Origin: a virus
Direction: 5' to 3' (one strand)
Length of the DNA stretch: 35,286 nt
IMG/VR virus record: IMGVR_UViG_3300032309_000989
Location: 1-35,286 of that record
Below are positions 26,797 through 34,657 of the stretch, piece after piece; position 1 is the first letter of the stretch; each line of letters begins with the position of its first letter. A program made the translations under genes and the position numbers. The notes beneath the pieces were generated by a model. It saw only the letters and a list, made by a program, of their open reading frames with translations, was not told the DNA's origin and searched no databases.

Positions 26797-29018
26797 TTCC
26801 GTTTCCAGTAGTTGTTATGCGTCACAAGCTCCCATCCGTTAACGTCGGAATGTTCCTTGACCGCTTTTGATACTTCGCCCCAAGTCCAATCGTGTCCGGA
26901 AAAAATACCGTCTGGTTTTATTTTTGAATACCATGCCGCAAGGTCTTTGACAACCGAGTCGTAATCGTGCGCCGCGTCAATCCAAACGCCTGCAAGTGAA
27001 CTATCTCCAAACGCGCTTTTTGCTTCCGCGCTGTTTTGGCAAAGTGCCGTAATCATGCCGTCCACTTTTGCCGCTTTGATGTTGGCAAGGAATTGTTTTA
27101 AGATGCTTCCGCCGTGCGCTTCGACTATTGCAACGTGCGCCGGCTGATTCTTTTCGCCTTCCCATGTGTCAACGCAAACCAGATTCACGCCGTGCTTGCC
27201 AATGTCCTGCAATCGTTGAGCAAGGTAAATAATTGACTTTCCAAGCCAACTGCCAATTTCGACAAACGTATCGCCGTCGTTCAGGTTTTTGGCGATGTTG
27301 TCGTAATGATCCCGGTAGTCGAGCCAGCCGTGAATGTCTTCACTGACGGCGATTCCGTCGTTGATTCTTTGCATGATTCCTTGCCCCATGCGATAACGGT
27401 AATCCTCGTTTGACCTAGCATAGATTTCATCCATCGGAGCTTTGCCAAAAACCGGGTGTAAATGCTCGAAAACAATGTCCCGCGCTTCGATAATAACGTC
27501 GTCGTCATACGCTTTTTTCGTAAAATAGTCATCGGAATACACGCTGAAAAACTCAGGATGGAACATGAATCCTTGCTGCTGGTAACGCTTGCGCGTCAGG
27601 ATTGCCATGCACAACAGATTGTCTGTCCGGTGTCCATCGCTAATGGCTAGCACCTTTGATTTGCTAGTGTCGCCGATAGCGTTCAGAATGATTTCATCCC
27701 AATGCATAGGCGGATCCCAATCGTCGGAAAGCTGAATCAATACTTGCCCTTGCGCCTTTTCTGCCGCCGCGTTCCATGCCGCCACGCTTCCCGCGCTTCC
27801 ATTTGTGACAACGTGGTTGTGAACTGACAACAACGCGCCGTGAATGTCGTCCGAGTCTAGCCCGAAAATGTGCTCGATTGCGTCGGGATTCTTGGCTTTG
27901 TTAAACCACAAACGCCTTGCTTCGACAGCTTGCTTGCATCGTCCGCGTGTGGCGTGAATGAGCGAAATTTTTGCTCCGCTGCGGATAAAATGGTTTGTTT
28001 CCACCGCGTCAGCCTGGTCGTGAAATCCGTTTGCCCGTAGTGCCATGCCGTGCAGTTGATATCCGAGATATTTGCTGTATTTCTTGCGGACGTTCCACGC
28101 GCTAGAACCACCGTCCTGCGCCATCATTGCCGTTGTAATGGCTAGTGCTTCCTTGTCGCGTCCGAGGCCGATGTAGCACAAACAAAGCTCACCGTATGCC
28201 TCCTTGCGCGAGGGATCGACAGACAACGCTTGCAGGTTCATTTGCAAGCGGATATCCACATTGTCGGCCATCTGCCCGGCGGCAATGAAAAGCTCGTATT
28301 TCTCTGCCGTGCCGATATTCTCGTCGTTGCTTTTCAGCAGTTCACAAACGACGGTTGCCGCTTCGTTGATTCTACCGACAGCGCGGAGTGATTGAAACAT
28401 GTGGAATCGTTGCGAAACAGTAGGGTGTTCGATGCTTTCAAGAATGCAAAGATTTCTTTCGTCGTTGCGCTTCCGTGTGCCTTCCGGCCTGTGCAGAATG
28501 ACCGCGCCGTTGACGGTTGCTAGCTTCGGTTCATTGTGAAATTGCAGAAACTCATGGATTGGCGATGTCCATACGGCGCGTCCTTTGCGAATGATCCTTT
28601 CCCGATTGACAGTCAATTGATCTTCCGGCACGTGGTAAGCAAACTGGATGCCGTCGAAATCCTCTGGCAATAAATCAATCGTTTCACGGATGCGCTTAAT
28701 TGACTCAGGATCGATCACGTCGTCAGTGTCGGCCCACATAATCAATTCATGCGCGGCGTTGTCAAAAGACTGCTGGCGAGCTGCTGCGAAGTTGTCAACG
28801 TGTGGCCAAAAGCAACTGTCTATGTCATTGCAATACTCAAGTGCAATTTTTGCACCTAGTGATTCCGCAATTTCTACGGTTTTGTCAGGCTTTTGATTGC
28901 CGATAGCTCGGACAATTACAATCTCATCAGCCAGCGGCTTGAAGGATTCAATAAAACGGGCAATGTAGTTTTCCACATTGCCCACGATAACGCACAAACT
29001 CAGCTTTTCATTTTTCAT
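26793..29018 (-). CDS. Glycosyltransferase-TPR-glycosyltransferase-methyltransferase fusion
   Basis: 741 aa with four parts. Residues 1-170: GT2-like (LSLCVIVGNVENYIARFIES, DxD site WADTDDVID at 95-103). About 180-320: helical TPR-like repeats (EAYGELCLCYIGLGRDKEAL). About 350-520: second GT-A-like domain (KISLIHATRGRCKQAVEARR, and QLSDDWDPPMHWDEIIL as metal site). About 570-741: class I SAM methyltransferase (GDTFVEIGSWLGKSIIYLAQ, then WIDAAHDYDSVVKDLAAWYS; GHDW near the end). It likely builds and methylates a glycan. Its place right after the capsid gene suggests a virion or capsid target. The ATG at 29018 follows an A-rich leader without a Shine-Dalgarno. Confidence 0.8.
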   Translation of the reverse strand: MKNEKLSLCVIVGNVENYIARFIESFKPLADEIVIVRAIGNQKPDKTVEIAESLGAKIALEYCNDIDSCFWPHVDNFAAARQQSFDNAAHELIMWADTDDVIDPESIKRIRETIDLLPEDFDGIQFAYHVPEDQLTVNRERIIRKGRAVWTSPIHEFLQFHNEPKLATVNGAVILHRPEGTRKRNDERNLCILESIEHPTVSQRFHMFQSLRAVGRINEAATVVCELLKSNDENIGTAEKYELFIAAGQMADNVDIRLQMNLQALSVDPSRKEAYGELCLCYIGLGRDKEALAITTAMMAQDGGSSAWNVRKKYSKYLGYQLHGMALRANGFHDQADAVETNHFIRSGAKISLIHATRGRCKQAVEARRLWFNKAKNPDAIEHIFGLDSDDIHGALLSVHNHVVTNGSAGSVAAWNAAAEKAQGQVLIQLSDDWDPPMHWDEIILNAIGDTSKSKVLAISDGHRTDNLLCMAILTRKRYQQQGFMFHPEFFSVYSDDYFTKKAYDDDVIIEARDIVFEHLHPVFGKAPMDEIYARSNEDYRYRMGQGIMQRINDGIAVSEDIHGWLDYRDHYDNIAKNLNDGDTFVEIGSWLGKSIIYLAQRLQDIGKHGVNLVCVDTWEGEKNQPAHVAIVEAHGGSILKQFLANIKAAKVDGMITALCQNSAEAKSAFGDSSLAGVWIDAAHDYDSVVKDLAAWYSKIKPDGIFSGHDWTWGEVSKAVKEHSDVNGWELVTHNNYWKRK

Positions 29019-29039
29019 ATTTTTTTTAGTAAAGATTTT

Positions 29040-29067
29040 CGGGAGCCGCTATTTCTAACGGCCCCCG
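29040..29067 (-). terminator. Hairpin after the capsid gene (terminator or processing site)
   Basis: In minus-strand RNA, CGGGGGCCGTT pairs with AGCGGCTCCCG over 11 bp with two G-U pairs, loop AGAAAT. The wobble pairs exist only in the transcript of this strand, which supports an RNA role. The tail GAAAATCTTTACT has few T in a row, so it may attenuate rather than fully stop, keeping capsid mRNA abundant and the downstream glycosyltransferase low. Confidence 0.6.
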
Positions 29068-29095
29068 ATGCTATGAATACAACACAAACAAGAAA

Positions 29096-29992
29096 TCAGG
29101 TCGTCGGAGTCGTGAACACTTTGAGAGCGTTCGTGACGGCGACGGAATAGCCGTAAAGCATGTGCATGTTGGCAAAGTAAGTGCCGGATGCGCGTGAATA
29201 GTGGCGAGTGTAAAGAGCGGTCAGTCCGCTTTCTGGATCGGTCATTTCCTCGATTGCTTCAAAATCAGCGTTGGGCAGATATTGACCCAGTGCGCGGGAA
29301 GCAAATGCAATACCGTCTTGACCGCAGGCAAAGCCAACAATCGAAGCGGAGTTAGCGGGAATGATGTCCGATGCGTAAACATTCATTCCAAACAGTCGGC
29401 CAAGGTCGCCCTCCTTGATTGCGGAAGCGTCGCCCCGGTTGAAGTAATTTACTAGGTTTGTGTCACCAAGCAATGCGCCTTCTATAACCATGTTTCCTAC
29501 AAACGAATATTCGCCACGTGCGCCAGCTTGTTTCAGAACTTTACGTGCTTCGATCAACTGCGCTTTGGTATAGTTAGCCGATGCGGTCGTGATGATCGCG
29601 CTGCCAAAATTGGAAGTTGTCAGCAAGCTCCAGATGTCAGCAAGAACAGTTGTTCCCATCGACTTGCCAAGTTGATAAGCCCACTTGTCCCACCGTCCTG
29701 CATTGCTGGATTCGGCAAGTTGTTGATGCGTTAGGCTGATCGGGGTGATTTTGCGCTTGTCGAGCGTTACAGTGATCGCGGAAAGCAATCCTCCGGTTTG
29801 CTCCATCACAGTCGTGGACTGCGTAAAAGTGGTGGTCGTTGCGTTGCCGAAAAGTGGAACAACAACGGCGGATCCTTGCGTGTTTACGTCCGAAGAAATA
29901 TCGGTTGCAAATGCGCGGATAGGTGTGAGGATTTCCACAAGTTGCTGGAAAGCGGTTTGTGCGAAAATGGTGTCATTGAATACGGTAGCCAT
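29096..29992 (-). CDS. Major capsid protein (HK97-fold-like)
   Basis: 298 aa: MATVFNDTIFAQTAFQQLVE, then LTPIRAFATDISSDVNTQGS, VVVPLFGNATTTTFTQST and QTGGLLSAITVTLDKRKITP. These parts (N-arm, E-loop with basic K-R-K, spine helix with SNAGRWDKWAYQLGKSMGTT, and a C-terminal A-domain including SGTYFANMHMLYGYSV) are in the order expected of a small HK97-type coat protein. It follows the protease/scaffold gene directly and is followed by a transcription hairpin. ATG at 29992 is in an A/C-rich leader. Confidence 0.85.
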   Translation of the reverse strand: MATVFNDTIFAQTAFQQLVEILTPIRAFATDISSDVNTQGSAVVVPLFGNATTTTFTQSTTVMEQTGGLLSAITVTLDKRKITPISLTHQQLAESSNAGRWDKWAYQLGKSMGTTVLADIWSLLTTSNFGSAIITTASANYTKAQLIEARKVLKQAGARGEYSFVGNMVIEGALLGDTNLVNYFNRGDASAIKEGDLGRLFGMNVYASDIIPANSASIVGFACGQDGIAFASRALGQYLPNADFEAIEEMTDPESGLTALYTRHYSRASGTYFANMHMLYGYSVAVTNALKVFTTPTT

Positions 29993-30020
29993 GATGATTA
30001 GTTAGTTGATTGTTGAAAAA

Positions 30021-30470
30021 TTATTTGTTGCGTTGAGCTTTGATCTCCTTTTTGTGCTTGTTGAAATACGCGGTGCGTTCAGCAGGAGAAAGGTTTTTCA
30101 TGTGTTCAAGGTGATCGACTGGTTGCGAGCCGTTTTCGATGTCCAGAGGCTTAGTGATACCAGCAGTTGCAGCAAGCGCCACGGCCTGTGCAGGAACTGA
30201 CGTTTCCAATTCTGTCACCTTGGCTTTGAGCGTTTCAATTTCGCTATTTGCGAATTTTACAGCGTCAAGCGAAGTAGCAAGCAAGTTTTGCGTGGTAGTC
30301 AAATCTTGTTTGACGGTAGCAAGTTCCGTGATTGCGTTCCGCGCTTCAAGCAATTCAGCCTGATACGTGCCAAGCTCGGTTTCGTGAGTGGCAATTACAT
30401 TCTCAAGTGCGGCGATTTTATCAATCGACTCTTGCGCGGATGGATTCGTGAGGCGGTCGAGCAAGCTCAT
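30021..30470 (-). CDS. Nested in-frame scaffold protein (Nu3-like)
   Basis: The internal ATG at 30470 (codon 197) starts MSLLDRLTNPSAQESIDKIA and runs in the same frame to the stop at 30021, giving 149 aa made mostly of coiled coil and an acidic, A/P/Q-rich linker before the K-rich end (NKHKKEIKAQRNK). This is the layout of lambda C/Nu3. A TTGACAATCTAACA element lies just before the ATG. Separate synthesis of the short form is inferred from the family, not shown here. Confidence 0.6.
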   Translation of the reverse strand: MSLLDRLTNPSAQESIDKIAALENVIATHETELGTYQAELLEARNAITELATVKQDLTTTQNLLATSLDAVKFANSEIETLKAKVTELETSVPAQAVALAATAGITKPLDIENGSQPVDHLEHMKNLSPAERTAYFNKHKKEIKAQRNK

Positions 30471-31058
30471 GCCCGAAACTCTAACAGAATTTGTTAGATT
30501 GTCAATCATCCGGTTTGCAAAGCCTAGATCAATGCATTTTTCGGCATTCATCCATGTTTCATCCTTCATCATTTCGCGGATATCATCGACTGGCTTGCCT
30601 GTCCGCGCTGCGTAAATTGCCGCAATCTCTGAACTAAGTTCTTCGCACATGTTTGCCGCTTTGGATAGTTCTTTAGCATTTCCGAACAGGCCCATGCTGA
30701 CGTCGTGAATCATCATCCGGCCAGTTGGCAGCATGATAATTTCATCGCAAGCCATGCACATGACGCTTGCCATTGACGCGGCAAGGCTGACCGTAGCTGT
30801 GACGTAAACGCCTTTTGCTCGGAGCTGCATGATCTTTGAATGGATCAGGTAGCCGTCAAATACGTTTCCGCCTGGTGAATGCACGTCGATGTTCAGCGTA
30901 TCGACCGGTGTATCCATGCTGTTTGTGAATCGACCTTCCGCGTCAACAATGTTGAAAGCGTAATCAATTTCGCTCATCAGTTGCCGACGTGAATATTCGT
31001 CAATCTGATCGTCTAATGTAAGCGACGCCGCCTTGTTTTCAATCGTCAGGAATTTCAT
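30021..31058 (-). CDS. ClpP-like (S14) head maturation protease with scaffold extension
   Basis: 345 aa. Residues 1-190 are a ClpP-type serine protease: the sheet segment DTLNIDVHSPGGNVFDGYLI (53-72), the nucleophile in TVSLAASMASVM (S95), the catalytic His in MMIHDVS (H118) and the third triad residue probably D166 in MKDETWM. Residues 197-345 are an extended acidic coiled-coil scaffold (for example LENVIATHETELGTYQAELL). The start overlaps the end of the portal gene by 20 nt. It should cut the scaffold and possibly the capsid N-terminus during head maturation, as lambda C does. Confidence 0.85.
   Translation of the reverse strand: MKFLTIENKAASLTLDDQIDEYSRRQLMSEIDYAFNIVDAEGRFTNSMDTPVDTLNIDVHSPGGNVFDGYLIHSKIMQLRAKGVYVTATVSLAASMASVMCMACDEIIMLPTGRMMIHDVSMGLFGNAKELSKAANMCEELSSEIAAIYAARTGKPVDDIREMMKDETWMNAEKCIDLGFANRMIDNLTNSVRVSGMSLLDRLTNPSAQESIDKIAALENVIATHETELGTYQAELLEARNAITELATVKQDLTTTQNLLATSLDAVKFANSEIETLKAKVTELETSVPAQAVALAATAGITKPLDIENGSQPVDHLEHMKNLSPAERTAYFNKHKKEIKAQRNK
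30477..30505 (-). promoter_or_regulatory. TTGACAATCTAACA element before the nested scaffold start
   Basis: TTGACA (30505-30500) and ATCTAACA precede the internal ATG at 30470; TCTGTTAGAG follows, so TCTAACA and TGTTAGA form an inverted repeat around AAATTC. The -10 position reads AGAGTT, which is weak, so this copy may be an operator or RNA element rather than a promoter. Confidence 0.4.
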
Positions 31059-32565
31059 TGGTGTTGTTGGTTTGAGTTTCCTCTTGTTTGCTTTCTTTCA
31101 CTTCGTTTGGCGTAAGCATTGCCATTTCTCGATCTTCGATTTCAACTTCGTAACCGGATTGTTTCGATACCTCCTCCGCTACTTGTGCGGCAATCACTTT
31201 CCGCATGGCGACACTATGAGCGCGGCGAGTGTAAAACTCCTCCTCGGTCATGCCGTAACGTGCTTCCGTAATGTCTGCCGTGTTGCGTAGTCCGACGCGC
31301 CATTCTTCGACTTCCATCCCGCTTTCCCGTCCGTCGTCAACTGACAAACGTGCAGGCGTTGAAAATGCCCATGCAAACGGATGATCCAGCAATGGCACAC
31401 GCCCGACAGCTTGAAAACAAGAATATGCCCACGAAAATGCGTTCAGCGCGGCACGTTTTAGCAGTCGTTGACGTTGAGAAATGAATCGGCGGCATTTGAC
31501 AATTTCAGCTCGTGCATCGGTTCCTTGTCCTGATCCTTTCCAGATTTGATAACTCCACACGGGAATTAGCGACATGCGTATCATCCGATCTTGAAAAGAC
31601 TCCCAAATCTCCCCCGGCGTGTCGTGCTTCAATTGCTCGATCTTGTCGCCGCTGCCAGATTGCATGTAAACGATGCCAGGAGCCGGATTGTTCAAAACAA
31701 ACCCACCGTCAACGCCGTTTCCGTTTTGTGCGCCGTTTTGATTTCCATACATGACAGACGGATCATCCAAGTCTGGCCCTCCGGTGTCGTTAAAAACAGT
31801 TAGATGCAGGCGTGACACGATCTGCTGCCGGATGCGCTCATCCTCGGTGCTGGCAAGCGTGGCGGTGATGTCTAGCAATGCGTGAGAAAATGCAGGAACT
31901 CCGCGGGACTGGTCGCAAAAATCCGGGTCGTAAATGTGAATGACATTCGCCGCGTCAACGTCGTAAAACGTATCCATGTTTTCGCCAGTCAGGATTCTAT
32001 AAGCCGCTGGTTTGCCGTTGTAAAACTGTATTACCCCGTCGTTGATCTTGAAGCCCTTGTATTTGCCTTCGCTTACTGTCTTGTAATCTCCGCAGTTCCC
32101 GACGCGATGAGCCGGGACAATCTGCAATTTCGGGAATCCATCGGCGGATTTTACCTTGACCCAGAAAATATCCCCGTCTCGGTCTAGCGCGATGCTGGAA
32201 AGCTCTAGCAGTTTATGCCAATCAAAAACCCCGCCGCGCTCGGTGCAGTTTGGAAACCATGCCTTGCGCATGAATGTGGCAATCGACTTGCCGTCCGCAA
32301 AGTCCGATTCGCCGACGTAAGCAGGCAAGAACGCATCGCCGACGCTGTAATCAGCTTTCTGATCGACCGCTCCCTTGATGACTCCGACGTTGCTGTATAG
32401 CCGCGACGACAAGCTCCGCAGGCGTTTGTTGTCCAATGGACTAACAAGCTTGTCAAAATCATCCGTTTTAATCGGATAAACGACCCCACGTGTGCGGTTG
32501 TATTCCGCAGCGTGCATGTATCGCTGTGGCGTAAATGGTTGCCCAAACTCGTTTAGTATTGCCAT
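31039..32565 (-). CDS. Portal protein (lambda B family)
   Basis: 508 aa. Typical portal features: N-terminal stem region (AAEYNRTRGVVYPIKTDDFD), LQIVPAHRVGNCGDYKTVSE, and a long helical crown near 330-470 (IWESFQDRMIRMSLIPVWSY, FISQRQRLLKRAALNAFSWA), ending in a flexible EEVSKQSGYEVEIEDREMAM tail. It forms the dodecameric DNA channel at one vertex. The order gpW-like gene, portal, protease is exactly that of lambda. It begins in a context AAATTATGGC with no Shine-Dalgarno. Confidence 0.85.
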   Translation of the reverse strand: MAILNEFGQPFTPQRYMHAAEYNRTRGVVYPIKTDDFDKLVSPLDNKRLRSLSSRLYSNVGVIKGAVDQKADYSVGDAFLPAYVGESDFADGKSIATFMRKAWFPNCTERGGVFDWHKLLELSSIALDRDGDIFWVKVKSADGFPKLQIVPAHRVGNCGDYKTVSEGKYKGFKINDGVIQFYNGKPAAYRILTGENMDTFYDVDAANVIHIYDPDFCDQSRGVPAFSHALLDITATLASTEDERIRQQIVSRLHLTVFNDTGGPDLDDPSVMYGNQNGAQNGNGVDGGFVLNNPAPGIVYMQSGSGDKIEQLKHDTPGEIWESFQDRMIRMSLIPVWSYQIWKGSGQGTDARAEIVKCRRFISQRQRLLKRAALNAFSWAYSCFQAVGRVPLLDHPFAWAFSTPARLSVDDGRESGMEVEEWRVGLRNTADITEARYGMTEEEFYTRRAHSVAMRKVIAAQVAEEVSKQSGYEVEIEDREMAMLTPNEVKESKQEETQTNNTNEIPDD

Positions 32566-32568
32566 AAT

Positions 32569-32847
32569 TTAAAAAACGGTTGTATTGGTTGAACGCAACG
32601 CGCCGCCGTTGTCGTCAAATTTGACAATCAGACTAAGCAACGCAAGACGCTGGTTTTGCGTCATGCCGCCGCCGTCTGCAACAAAGCTGTTTCCGTTGCT
32701 GTTGCCCTGGATAATCTTCATCCCGGCGTTAGGATCGGTTGCAATCGCAAGTGCAAGCGACGTGGCCTCTGCGCGGATTTGCGCCAAGGCTTTTTCATTG
32801 CTGGCCAGCAAATTATACGTTCTACGGGCCTGTGCATAAACGGACAT
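32569..32847 (-). CDS. gpW-like head-tail joining protein, 92 aa
   Basis: Small protein between large terminase and portal, the position of lambda W. MSVYAQARRTYNLLASNEKA starts with two helices; a low-complexity Gly/Asn linker (QGNSNGNSFVADGGG) precedes a final helix (QNQRLALLSLIVKFD). gpW is about 68 aa, so this one is longer. The assignment rests mostly on size and order. The start is 7 nt behind a -10-like box. Confidence 0.65.
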   Translation of the reverse strand: MSVYAQARRTYNLLASNEKALAQIRAEATSLALAIATDPNAGMKIIQGNSNGNSFVADGGGMTQNQRLALLSLIVKFDDNGGALRSTNTTVF

Positions 32848-32854
32848 GCCGAAT

Positions 32855-32883
32855 ATGTTAGACCCGTTTCGTTAGATTGTCAA
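32855..32883 (-). promoter_or_regulatory. Promoter-like TTGACAATCTAAC element before the gpW-like gene
   Basis: TTGACA (32883-32878), 17 nt, TAACAT (32860-32855), then 7 nt to the ATG. It fills the whole gap between the terminase stop and the next start. TCTAAC is repeated around it on the minus strand (32876-32871 and 32862-32857), and TGTTAGA lies just upstream (32892-32886). Confidence 0.5.
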
Positions 32884-32893
32884 TTTCTAACAG

Positions 32894-34657
32894 TTAGTCG
32901 GCCATTTCCAACTTGAGAATCCCCTTAACCGACGCGCCGACGATGCCCATCACTTCGCAGTCCCACAAGTGATTGTGCTTGTGCGCCTTAATTTTCTCCC
33001 ATCTCCAACGGCCAGGACTGATTTCTTTCTTTGCCTCGCTGGTCATTTGCTCTTGGTAATTCTTGGAAACATCCTGCGGTATGCCAAACGCACCGCCATT
33101 CATAACCGCCGCAAGCGCATCCTTGGCGCGTAGGTTACTAAATCCAATCGTTCGGTATTGCAAGCCGTCGCTGGTTTGCGAGTATTGGTAGCGCGAATAA
33201 ATGCGCCACACTTTGCGCGGACGGTTCTTTGTTCCTACGTCAAATTGATAGCCTTTGTCGTTGTCGTGGCCGATTAGGATGTTCCAATGATTGCCGATGT
33301 CCTTTCCACAATGCTGGTAAACTTGCCGCACAATCTCATCCGGGCCATATCGTCCGTCGATAAAAACGTCCCGATTGCCAAGTGAAAACCGCTCCTGCAG
33401 GTCAAAAAGAGTCTGCCAAGTATCGACAAATCCTTCCCACAATAGCCGCGATGATACGCCGTCACCCACTTTCCACGCCCGTATTCTTACCCAAAAGCCG
33501 ACTTTCTGATTGTCGATCTGCATGTCCCGCCAGTGTTCGCCGTCCCATTTCTCCCCGGCGTGGTATTGGTTTTTAAAATAGACTTCTCCGTCCGTGTTCA
33601 ATGTAGGAGCGTCGTTAGGTGCTTCCCAGAACTGGCCGAGCTCTTTGTTGATAAACTGCCGCAATGGTTCAAGGTTGCCGTGTTTGATCTCATTGTTTGC
33701 CATGATCCAGAGCTTGACGATCTCGCTCCAAGTCTTTGTCCAAACGGTTAAAAACGTCCAAGAATACGTCACGCGATCCTTAAAATGCTTGTTGCCGTTC
33801 CATACGGGTTTACAGATTGACCACTTGCGGCGGTTGCTATCGGTATCTTCAAACTCGGTTTTGCAGTTAGGGCAAACGAGCCGCACCGATTCGTTGATTG
33901 CTACCCAGTCGAGTTCTCCGTTTAAATCCGTGGTTTTTTCGTAGCTCATCATGTTCATTGTCACGGGCTGGTATTCGTGGCACTCAGGGCAAAGGTGATG
34001 CCCGTCATGCCATTTCCCGTTCCGGCAAAACTCATGCCATTCCGTTCCCTCATTGCCGCCCTGCGATTGCAACAGCATCTTGCGGTTTAGTCGATTATGA
34101 TGCCGACGTAAAAACTCGCCAATCATTCCTTCTTCCCATCTCCAGTTTTCGTCCCCGAAACAATACCGCATCGACGCTTCTTGCGTGTTAGTTTCGTTAG
34201 CACCACCGGTGAACAGGCTCATGTGCTTGAACATGACTTGATCTTTTTTCATGTCGTGCCGCCGGATCCCGGTAGGAATAAACTCCTTTGTCCACGGCGA
34301 TTTTTTTAGCACTCGGAGAAATCGGGACTCCATCCATTTGCGCGTTGTCAGGTTTGTTTGTCCTAGAATCAGCGTGTCACCGGGGTCTTGCGCCACAACG
34401 TAGCTGCCGCAAACCTCGAAAATGGTTGTTTTGCCGAATCCGGTGACGGCAACATTGGCAATCTCCTTTACGGTGCCGTCCGTAAACGCGTCGAGAATAA
34501 ATGCGTGCGCAGGAATCGCCGTCGGGTCATACTTTGCGCCGTATTGAGATCCAGCAAGATATACGTTGCGCCCTGCCAACTCGGACAATGAGAGGCGATC
34601 TGGCGGCTTAGTTGCCGTCAAAATGCCCCAAAGATATGGCGATTCATTGCGGGTCAT
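32894..34657 (-). CDS. Terminase large subunit, GpA type
   Basis: 587 aa. The packaging ATPase has Walker A VTGFGKTT (71-78) and the acidic pair D169/E170 (CFGDENW) as Walker B/coupling residues; CPECHEYQPV and CPNCKTEFE (C223/C226, C262/C265) make a zinc site typical of GpA-like terminases. The C-terminal half carries the nuclease region (VFIDGRYGPDEIVRQVY near 440). It cuts concatemers at cos and pumps DNA into the head. The start overlaps the small-subunit gene by 14 nt. It is shorter than lambda A (641 aa). Confidence 0.9.
   Translation of the reverse strand: MTRNESPYLWGILTATKPPDRLSLSELAGRNVYLAGSQYGAKYDPTAIPAHAFILDAFTDGTVKEIANVAVTGFGKTTIFEVCGSYVVAQDPGDTLILGQTNLTTRKWMESRFLRVLKKSPWTKEFIPTGIRRHDMKKDQVMFKHMSLFTGGANETNTQEASMRYCFGDENWRWEEGMIGEFLRRHHNRLNRKMLLQSQGGNEGTEWHEFCRNGKWHDGHHLCPECHEYQPVTMNMMSYEKTTDLNGELDWVAINESVRLVCPNCKTEFEDTDSNRRKWSICKPVWNGNKHFKDRVTYSWTFLTVWTKTWSEIVKLWIMANNEIKHGNLEPLRQFINKELGQFWEAPNDAPTLNTDGEVYFKNQYHAGEKWDGEHWRDMQIDNQKVGFWVRIRAWKVGDGVSSRLLWEGFVDTWQTLFDLQERFSLGNRDVFIDGRYGPDEIVRQVYQHCGKDIGNHWNILIGHDNDKGYQFDVGTKNRPRKVWRIYSRYQYSQTSDGLQYRTIGFSNLRAKDALAAVMNGGAFGIPQDVSKNYQEQMTSEAKKEISPGRWRWEKIKAHKHNHLWDCEVMGIVGASVKGILKLEMAD

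Noticed and set aside
30745-30800. Possible tRNA or tRNA-like cloverleaf in the genome
   Set aside because: I looked for acceptor/T-arm patterns with GTTCRANNC through the window and saw no full cloverleaf here or elsewhere; short stems are within coding sequence.
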